Assembly: GCA_029007415.1 (NCBI GenBank)
Contig: JAQXHT010000064.1
Location: 1 to 11,034 of the forward strand
Reading direction: 5' to 3'
DNA length: 11,034 bases
Origin: a bacterium
GTDB taxonomy: Bacteria; Bacillota_I; Bacilli_A; RF39; UBA660
Under the pieces are notes generated by a model. It saw only the letters and a program-made list of their open reading frames with translations, had not been told where the DNA came from and made no database searches. Numbering within the stretch: position 1 is the stretch's first letter; each line of letters begins with the position of its first letter. Below, in pieces: positions 5,720 through 11,034 of this stretch. Made by a program: the position numbers and the translations under genes.

Positions 5720-6799
5720 ATGCAAGATGGGTTAAAACTAACTAAAAATTATAAAGAGTTATATACTACTATTAAGAACTTACGAGAATATGCTAAAGAT
5801 AATGCTAATGATGAATTCGCAAGACTTAGTTGCTATGCTACTTATGACTCTTTAGTAGATATATTACCCTCTAAAGAAATGATTTATGATAATAATGAAA
5901 TGAAGTTAGAAAAGCTATTTAATTCTATCTGTGAAAAGGAAATAAATGCAGTCTATCGCAATAGAAAAAATTATCAGGTTACAGTTGATACCTTTTATAA
6001 GGAGATATATAAGATAATTGCTAAAGAAATGAAATCTAAGCAACAAGAGTTTTTACCAATTGATATTTCTTCTAAAGAACAGCTAGAAATACTTAAAGGT
6101 TACTACCAAACTACCGATAAAAAATTAGAAAAGTTATTTCTAGAATACACGGAAAAGAATAGAATCTTTGCTATGCCAAATAATGACGAAGAAGCTTTTG
6201 GAACTAATTTTATCAATCCGTTAAGTAACGAATCAGTTGTATTAATAAATAATAAGCTTTCTTCCATTAATACAATGTTAGCAATTACGCATGAGTTTGG
6301 GCATGTGCTAGATAATATTACTTTTAGTGATACACATACTAGTAGGGAAACGATGAGGTATTTCTTTACTTCTCCTTATTCAGAAACTAATTCTACTTAT
6401 CAAGAACTAGCTTTCTTAGAGTATTTAATCAAAAATAATATTTATCAAGAAGAAGCGATTAGAACAATTAAAGAAAATATAGTTAATCTTCATTTGATGC
6501 CTTTTACAGTTATGACTTCTAAGAAGGAAAAAGACGAATCTCGTCTCTTTGAGGATTATACTAATGACGACTTTATTGAACTTGCTAATATCAAGGATGA
6601 AGCAGTTGACTTGATGACTTACGGTTATGGTTTTATGTTTGCTATTGCCATGTTAGATGATTACAATCTGTATGAGAAGTTTCAATTACTTAGAGCTCCA
6701 CGATTAGATAAGAAAAAATTAGATAGGGAAGGGTTCACTGATGAAGTAATTTCTAAAACAATGGTAAAGAAAATAGATGAATATTATAGGAGAAGATAA
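5720..6799 (+). CDS. Compact M3-like zinc metallopeptidase, copy 1
   Basis: This 359-residue protein has an all-helical N-terminal half and the zinc site of gluzincin peptidases: HEFGH at 191-195 (two His ligands and the catalytic Glu192) and, 27 residues on, Glu222 in YSETNSTYQELAFLEYL. That layout matches oligoendopeptidase F and other M3 enzymes, which read HExGH then E-x-A-S-x-x-x-E. A later YGYG (301-304) may correspond to the Tyr-rich substrate loop of M3. M3 enzymes are usually near 600 residues, so this is a short, diverged relative. Substrate is unknown, probably short peptides. No signal peptide, so cytoplasmic. I prefer ATG 5720, 6 bases after AGGGGTG (5707-5713); the in-frame GTG at 5711 is part of that ribosome binding site. 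First of three tandem paralogues; its TAA abuts the next ATG. Confidence 0.75.
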   Translation: MQDGLKLTKNYKELYTTIKNLREYAKDNANDEFARLSCYATYDSLVDILPSKEMIYDNNEMKLEKLFNSICEKEINAVYRNRKNYQVTVDTFYKEIYKIIAKEMKSKQQEFLPIDISSKEQLEILKGYYQTTDKKLEKLFLEYTEKNRIFAMPNNDEEAFGTNFINPLSNESVVLINNKLSSINTMLAITHEFGHVLDNITFSDTHTSRETMRYFFTSPYSETNSTYQELAFLEYLIKNNIYQEEAIRTIKENIVNLHLMPFTVMTSKKEKDESRLFEDYTNDDFIELANIKDEAVDLMTYGYGFMFAIAMLDDYNLYEKFQLLRAPRLDKKKLDREGFTDEVISKTMVKKIDEYYRRR

Positions 6800-7963
6800 A
6801 TGATTAAATTAAATGATGATTATAAAATAATTGCTGATAAAATTAAAGAATTAGAAGAACACTTTATAAATTGTAAAACACCAGCTGATTGTGCCAATTA
6901 TGTTAGAACTTATCAAGTATTAATAATGATTTATGCTAGTCATTGTTATACTTTTCCTCATAATAAGAAATGTAAGAAAAACGTCTATTTAAGAAATACC
7001 CATGCAATTGCTAGTCATATTATTGATAAGAAAAGAATGAATGATCTTATTTCTAATAAAGGATTACACAGCGACTTGATAGCAAACTTCTATTTAGATT
7101 GTTTTACTTTATTTAAAGATTATGTAAATAATAATTGGGATAGATATTATAAAAATGCTAAAATATCAGCAAAAGAACAAGAAGAAATACTAGATGATTT
7201 TCTATTAACAGATGGCAAAGACCTACAAGAAGTATATTTGAAACATAGAAAAGAAAATAAATTATTTCTAATGTCAGAAGAATTTTGTGACCTACTAAAT
7301 GGAACAACTGGAGTAACTGTCTGGACTCCTGATGATGGTACTAACCTTGTGCTTTTAGCTGAACAAGACAATAAAATAGGAGAGCTGGTAACAGCAATTC
7401 ATGAATTAGGACATGTCTATGACTTTACTACTTATGCTAATAGTCACACTTTAAGAGATACAGCAGCTTATAGTAATAATTCACCATATTGTGAGGTTGC
7501 ATCTATTTATCATCAATATAAATTTTATGAATATTTACTAAAAAATAACATCTATCCCAATGACACAATGAAAAATTTTTTATCAAGTGTAAATAGCAAT
7601 CTTACTTATCTAGGTGAAATCTTTCCCTTAAAATTAATTAGTGATGAATATTTAAGAAAGAAGAAGTTAACAATTGAAAAGCAAGAAATTAATAGAGTTC
7701 TTAATGATTTAAATGAGAAAGAGGAACTCATTGATTATGACATTGTAAAAGATACTTTTGATGCCTATGATTCTATTCGTTATGGCTATGGCTTCATGTT
7801 AACAATGACTATGTTAGAAAATCCTGATTTGTATGATAATTTTCAAAGAATACGTGAACCACTTTTTGATAAAGAAAAGTTAGATAATGCTGGTTTTACT
7901 GATAAAGTAATTAACAAATCGATGGTTAAAAGAATGAATAAATATTTTGGAGAAACAAAATGA
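6800..7963 (+). CDS. Compact M3-like zinc metallopeptidase, copy 2
   Basis: This 387-residue paralogue of the genes on both sides has zinc site HELGH at 201-205 and third ligand Glu232 in CEVASIYHQYKFYEYLLKNN. EVAS is the M3 form of this motif, and the spacing of 27 is the same as in copy 1. YGYG follows at 328-331. The C-terminus (NPDLYDNFQRIREPLFDKEK, then GFTDKVINKSMVKRMNKYF) is the most conserved part among the three copies. The N-terminal half is helical, Cys-containing and much more diverged, which suggests different substrates or partners. AGGAG (6788-6792) inside the previous gene and a zero-base junction (TAA then ATG) imply translational coupling. No secretion signal. Activity is inferred from intact ligands. 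Confidence 0.75.
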   Translation: MIKLNDDYKIIADKIKELEEHFINCKTPADCANYVRTYQVLIMIYASHCYTFPHNKKCKKNVYLRNTHAIASHIIDKKRMNDLISNKGLHSDLIANFYLDCFTLFKDYVNNNWDRYYKNAKISAKEQEEILDDFLLTDGKDLQEVYLKHRKENKLFLMSEEFCDLLNGTTGVTVWTPDDGTNLVLLAEQDNKIGELVTAIHELGHVYDFTTYANSHTLRDTAAYSNNSPYCEVASIYHQYKFYEYLLKNNIYPNDTMKNFLSSVNSNLTYLGEIFPLKLISDEYLRKKKLTIEKQEINRVLNDLNEKEELIDYDIVKDTFDAYDSIRYGYGFMLTMTMLENPDLYDNFQRIREPLFDKEKLDNAGFTDKVINKSMVKRMNKYFGETK

Positions 7964-9093
7964 CAGAATTAAATAAAGAGAAACTTTTTCTTTTAAAGAA
8001 AATGAAAGAACTAGAAAATAAATTTAAATATCCACCATTTAGTGGATACCTTGATTGTTATGATTATTTAACATCTTATAACATGTTAAAAAAACTATTA
8101 GGGAAAGATATAACTAATAAAAGTATTGCTGATGATTTCATCATTAATTTTCTATCAATAAGTAAAGGTGAATTATTAGTAAATAAAACAGTAAAAAATA
8201 TAATAGATAGTAAATATGAACATAGTATTCTAATTAAAAGCTTTATGAATGATGTTAATGATATCTTTGTTAACTACTTAGAAAATACAACTCTTGCTAG
8301 TAATAGTAAGATATCAGTTAAAGAAGAAAAAGAAATATTAATGGAATATTTAAAGACTGATGGAGAAGATTTGTATAACAAAACTAAGGGTAAAATTCAT
8401 TTTTTGAATCCTTCTAAATTAAAATTAGATCAAGAAGCAAGTGATAGTATTTCTATATATTTGCCATTAACAGATGAAGGTATTATTACTGTTTGCAATT
8501 TAGACAATAAAGTTAGTAAGATGGGCGCCTTAATTCATGAGTTAGGTCATACTGAAGATTGGTTTTCCTACAGAAAACTTCATTCTAGAAAGAGTACTAG
8601 TATATATGCTAAAAATATTGGTTCTTTATATAGTGAAGTAAAATCTACTTATAATGAGTATAAATTTTATGATTATTTGTTAAAGAATAATATTTATTTG
8701 ACTGATACTTTAACTACTCTTGCTTTAGTTACTAATGAATACTTTAATAGTTTAGATTATGCTTCTCTTATCGGTTATATTCCCTCAAACTTTTTAAAAG
8801 CAGACAGTCTTATCGTCTACAAAGAAGATTTAAGAAAAAGTACTATCAAGATGCCCGAAGTTACACCATATTTAAAAGAAATGGATGATGAGATTCCTTT
8901 TGATGATGCATTAACTTATAGTTATGGTATGATGTTAAGTTTTGCAATGTTAGAAAATCCTGATTTATATGATAAATTTGAAAAATTGCAAGAACCATTC
9001 TTTCATAAAGAAAAATTAGATAAAGCTGGATTTACAGATGAGGTAATTGCTAAATCAATGGTTAAAAGAATGAATAGATATTTTAAAATATAG
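7960..9093 (+). CDS. Compact M3-like zinc metallopeptidase, copy 3
   Basis: A 377-residue third paralogue. Zinc site HELGH is at 193-197, with the third ligand probably Glu226 in YSEVKSTYNEYKFYDYLLKNN (spacing 29). The later Tyr-rich motif reads YSYG (320-323) rather than YGYG. The conserved tail is FEKLQEPFFHKEKLDKAGF and TDEVIAKSMVKRMNRYF. It overlaps copy 2 by four bases (ATGA, 7960-7963) and has GGAG at 7949-7952, so it is translated together with it. All three copies keep the metal ligands and catalytic Glu, so none looks dead. No intrinsic terminator is visible in the gap to the next promoter, so some read-through into the gene at 9171 is possible. Confidence 0.75.
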   Translation: MTELNKEKLFLLKKMKELENKFKYPPFSGYLDCYDYLTSYNMLKKLLGKDITNKSIADDFIINFLSISKGELLVNKTVKNIIDSKYEHSILIKSFMNDVNDIFVNYLENTTLASNSKISVKEEKEILMEYLKTDGEDLYNKTKGKIHFLNPSKLKLDQEASDSISIYLPLTDEGIITVCNLDNKVSKMGALIHELGHTEDWFSYRKLHSRKSTSIYAKNIGSLYSEVKSTYNEYKFYDYLLKNNIYLTDTLTTLALVTNEYFNSLDYASLIGYIPSNFLKADSLIVYKEDLRKSTIKMPEVTPYLKEMDDEIPFDDALTYSYGMMLSFAMLENPDLYDKFEKLQEPFFHKEKLDKAGFTDEVIAKSMVKRMNRYFKI

Positions 9094-9112
9094 AACTTTC
9101 TTTCGCTATAGA

Positions 9113-9141
9113 TTGACAAAACTAGTAAAACTTAGTATAAT
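9113..9141 (+). promoter_or_regulatory. Full-consensus promoter for the anchored coiled-coil gene
   Basis: TTGACA (9113-9118), a 17-base spacer and TATAAT (9136-9141) match the housekeeping-sigma consensus at all twelve positions, the strongest promoter in the window. The start would be near 9148, and AAGGAAGG (9153-9160) serves the ATG at 9171. An out-of-frame ATG at 9164 opens only MENE before a stop. Confidence 0.85.
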
Positions 9142-9170
9142 ATGCAGCAATTAAGGAAGGAAAATGGAAA

Positions 9171-9767
9171 ATGAATAATAAAAAAAGAAAAGGCCTTATA
9201 GCAACAGGTTTGATATCATTTGTTATTGCCTCTATAGGGATGAAGGCATTAGATAGCGAGACTCCTAAGAAAGTTATAACTTTTACTAAAGAGAAGGATA
9301 CAAATAATGTATTAAATAAAAAGCTAGAAGAATATGCAAATAAACGTGATGCTTTAGAAAGAGAAATAGCAGCTTTAGAACAGAAAAAAGAAAGATTAAA
9401 GACTGAAGAGCATTTTGCATTAAAAGATTTAGTTGTTATGGAAGATACAAATATAGATAATGATACCTCTTTATATATTTTAAAAGAAGGAGTAACTTCT
9501 GGTATTTATGAAGAGTATCATCATAACTTTCATGCTTGGTATAGAATGCATGAAGAAGGTAAACATAGTGAAATTTGTGGCACTTACATTCACTTTGATG
9601 AGTGTTATCCATTATTTAATTATTTAACTGATGAAGAAAAACAAGAAGCTAGCGATATGAATGGAATTATTACTACTTCAGAGTTAGATGAAATATCAGA
9701 ACGTATTAACGAAGAATATAAAGAAAAAGTTAAAGACAAAGAAAAAGTCTTAGTTAAGGTGTTATAA
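9171..9767 (+). CDS. N-terminally anchored coiled-coil protein (unknown family)
   Basis: I do not recognise this 198-residue protein. It has a Lys/Arg-rich start (NNKKRKG), a hydrophobic helix at about 8-27 that is either a signal anchor or an uncleaved signal, a coiled coil at about 45-80 (Lys/Glu/Leu-rich), then a folded domain of about 110 residues. The positive N-terminus puts the rest outside the membrane. Within the domain are IYEEYHHNFHAWYRMH (112-127), rich in His and aromatic residues, two cysteines (136, 145) and a helical end (TSELDEISERINEEYKE). His pairs could bind metal, but that is speculation. A broken paralogue follows directly. The consensus promoter suggests high expression. 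Confidence 0.75.
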   Translation: MNNKKRKGLIATGLISFVIASIGMKALDSETPKKVITFTKEKDTNNVLNKKLEEYANKRDALEREIAALEQKKERLKTEEHFALKDLVVMEDTNIDNDTSLYILKEGVTSGIYEEYHHNFHAWYRMHEEGKHSEICGTYIHFDECYPLFNYLTDEEKQEASDMNGIITTSELDEISERINEEYKEKVKDKEKVLVKVL

Positions 9768-9786
9768 GAAACAATCGGATGAGAAA

Positions 9787-10275
9787 ATGAAATTAAATGC
9801 GGAAAAAAAGTTAACTAAATATGTAGCTTTAGCAATAGCTCTTCAATTAGGAGCATATGAAGTAGTTCAACTTAAAGAACAAAAGAATAATGCTGAAATA
9901 GCTAATTTAATTGAAAATACCAAAAGTGATGAAAAGTTTGATGTAAAAGATTTAATTGTTTGGTAAACTAAAGATATAGCAGGAGAAAACCATACTTATA
10001 TATTAGAAGAAACCAACACTGACAATATTTATGAAGAATATCATCATAATTTTAAAGCTATAGCCAAGAAAACTGAAAGAGAAGTTTTTTCTAATCCCGG
10101 GTAAGTATATGTTAATCTAGATGAATATGAACCATTATACATTTATTTAACTAATGAGGAACAAGAAAAAGCATCTAATGGTGTAATAACTACTTTAGAG
10201 TTAGATAATATATCAGATTGTATAAATAAAGATTGTAAAGAAAATAATTCAGCTAAAATATTACGAAAAAAGTAA
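9787..10275 (+). pseudogene. Nonsense-mutated paralogue of the gene at 9171
   Basis: The frame from ATG 9787 runs 162 codons to TAA 10273-10275, with TAA stops inside at 9964-9966 and 10102-10104 and no frameshift. It aligns with the preceding gene: FDVKDLIVW (here ending at the first stop) against FALKDLVVM, then YILEETNTDNIYEEYHHNF against YILKEGVTSGIYEEYHHNF, LDEYEPLYIYLTNEEQEKAS against FDECYPLFNYLTDEEKQEAS, and NGVITTLELDNIS against NGIITTSELDEIS. The N-terminal hydrophobic segment (YVALAIALQLGAYEV) is kept. The coiled coil is shorter. The first stop replaces the Glu91 codon of the intact copy. It has only a modest GGATGAG site and no promoter of its own, so it would be cotranscribed. 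A 59-residue membrane-anchored fragment may still be made. Confidence 0.85.
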
Positions 10276-10292
10276 AAAATTGAGACTAATAA

Positions 10293-10321
10293 TTGCTAAT
10301 TAATTTTGTTTGTTATATAAT
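10293..10321 (+). promoter_or_regulatory. Promoter of the T-box/hisS unit
   Basis: TTGCTA (10293-10298), 17 bases, TATAAT (10316-10321). The start near 10328 lies just ahead of Stem I of the T-box leader, which is the expected arrangement. Confidence 0.7.
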
Positions 10322-10327
10322 AAGCTT

Positions 10328-10514
10328 ATCTTCTTTGGAAAGAGTATATTTTAAATTCTAATTAGAGAGAGTATGGTTGGTGTAAATACTTATAGAAGTT
10401 AAAATAGAAGACATCCAGTTAACAAAAGAAGCGTTCGACCTCGATACGGTTATTTAGAGTATAAACTAAGGTGGCACCACAGGAATATCTGTCCTTAAGA
10501 GGGGCCATCTTTTT
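10328..10514 (+). promoter_or_regulatory. T-box riboswitch leader, predicted tRNA-Asp specific
   Basis: Stem I: TATTTTAA (10345-10352) pairs perfectly with TTAAAATA (10399-10406). The distal part carries the conserved AGAGAG and GGTTGGTG elements, closed by AGTAT/ATACT. Below this stem, TGGA (10336-10339) pairs with TCCA (10414-10417). Between them lie the AGTA side (10343-10346) and the specifier side GAA-GAC-A (10407-10413), so the specifier is GAC (Asp). A Stem III-like hairpin (CGTTCG/CGATACG) lies at 10432-10448. The T-box core AAGGTGGCACCAC follows with bulge UGGC (10472-10475), which pairs with GCCA of a G73 tRNA. Uncharged tRNA would favour antitermination and hisS expression. The specificity is inferred; the T-box identity is firm. 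Confidence 0.88.
10469..10514 (+). terminator. T-box-controlled terminator
   Basis: AGGTGGCACC (10469-10478) can pair with GGGGCCATCT (10501-10510), with one G-T pair and one A-G mismatch, enclosing a small ACAG/CTGT hairpin and followed by TTTTT (10510-10514). The 5' arm contains the T-box core, so this stem and the antiterminator exclude each other. Confidence 0.75.
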
Positions 10515-10534
10515 ATTTTAAGGAGGAGAAAAAG

Positions 10535-11034
10535 ATGATACAAAGACCAAAAGGTACAAATGATATTTATGGAAGAGAAGCAAAGGTTTGGAAATATGTT
10601 GAAACAGTAATTGACCAAGTAATGGAAAAGTATAATTACAACTATATAAGAACACCTATTTTCGAATCAAGTGAATTATTTCATCGTGGAATAGGGGAAA
10701 CTACTGATATTGTAACTAAAGAAACATATGATTTTGTTGATAGGGGAGATAGACACCTTTCTCTAAGACCAGAAGGAACAGCTGGAGTTTGTAGAAGTTA
10801 TATTGAAAATAAAATGTATGGGGATGCTACTCAACCAGTAAAAGTTTACTATAACGGTACAATGTATCGTTATGAAAGACCACAATCAGGTAGAGATAGA
10901 GAGTTAACACAATTTGGTATGGAAATACTAGGAAGTGATGACCCATTAAGTGATGCTGAAATTATTTCTGCTGCAGTTAACTTATATAAACTATTAGGTC
11001 TAAAAGAAATAAAAGTTAATATTAATAGTTTAGG
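10535..11034 (+). CDS. hisS: Histidyl-tRNA synthetase, 5' part (runs off window)
   Basis: HisRS charges tRNA-His with histidine in the cytoplasm. The visible 166 codons contain the class II start MIQRPKGTNDI, motif 1 region YNYIRTPIFESSELFHRGIG, TDIVTKETYDFVDRGDR, LRPEGTAGVCRSYIE, and motif 2 YNGTMYRYERPQSGRDREL followed by TQFGMEILG, then the NINSLG of the insertion boundary. In motif 2 the usual RxRQFHQ-type stretch reads RDRELTQ, a lineage variant with the catalytic Arg retained. AAGGAGG (10520-10526) lies 8 bases before the ATG. The full enzyme is normally about 420 residues, so over half is beyond the window. In many Bacillota aspS follows hisS; that cannot be seen here, but the Asp-type T-box suggests it. 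Confidence 0.97.
   Translation, partial: MIQRPKGTNDIYGREAKVWKYVETVIDQVMEKYNYNYIRTPIFESSELFHRGIGETTDIVTKETYDFVDRGDRHLSLRPEGTAGVCRSYIENKMYGDATQPVKVYYNGTMYRYERPQSGRDRELTQFGMEILGSDDPLSDAEIISAAVNLYKLLGLKEIKVNINSL

Noticed and set aside
7147..7371. Open frame of 74 codons on the minus strand
   Set aside because: It is antisense to metallopeptidase copy 2, with Ser-rich composition typical of a shadow frame.
10290..10302. TAATT-GCT-AATTA hairpin with T-rich tail as a terminator after the pseudogene
   Set aside because: The stem is only A-T pairs, and it overlaps the -35 of a good promoter.
1..11034. CRISPR array, insertion sequence, prophage or attachment site
   Set aside because: I saw no regularly spaced repeats, transposase or integrase motifs, or terminal inverted repeats; the repeats present are paralogous genes.

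Overview
The window is very AT-rich, Gram-positive-type DNA. The SEDS protein is close to SpoVE/FtsW, hisS sits behind a tRNA-sensing T-box leader, the ribosome binding sites are of AGGAGG type, and AGA/AAA/TTA codons dominate. I infer an uncultured low-GC Bacillota (Bacilli-like) that makes peptidoglycan. TGG codes Trp throughout and nothing requires TGA to be read as Trp. Species cannot be named from this alone.

Layout. (1) 1-617 holds decayed coding DNA: a frameshifted remnant with a sigma-region-4-like helical end, then the C-terminal half of a YjaB-like GNAT acetyltransferase. (2) 613-884 holds a 61-codon hypothetical gene with its own promoter and terminator. (3) 898-3215 is a three-gene operon: a two-TM protein with an extracytoplasmic coiled coil; a 389-residue protein joining a WXG100-like helical hairpin to a CHAP-like cysteine peptidase/amidase domain; and a 93-residue helical protein of WXG100 size ending in a YxxxE motif. 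I infer a cell-wall hydrolase exported by a type VII (ESX/Yuk-like) system, whose machinery is not in the window. (4) A tRNA-Arg(UCU) with its own promoter ends at a bidirectional terminator. (5) On the minus strand, mraY and ftsW/spoVE form a two-gene peptidoglycan operon lacking the usual murD between them. (6) 5720-9093 holds three tandem, translationally coupled, diverged copies of a compact M3-like (oligoendopeptidase F-like) zinc metallopeptidase. (7) 9171-10275 holds an N-terminally anchored coiled-coil protein driven by a fully consensus promoter, followed by a tandem paralogue killed by two in-frame TAA codons. (8) A T-box leader precedes hisS, which runs off the window. Its specifier reads GAC (Asp) and its UGGC bulge fits a G73 discriminator, so it appears to sense tRNA-Asp rather than tRNA-His.

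How the parts relate. mraY makes lipid I, and ftsW polymerises the resulting lipid II. The CHAP protein of the WXG operon would cut the finished wall, although the two operons are separate and oppositely oriented. The peptidases lack signal peptides and are presumably cytoplasmic. The most unusual parts are the WXG-CHAP operon, the peptidase triplet, and the Asp-type T-box in front of hisS.
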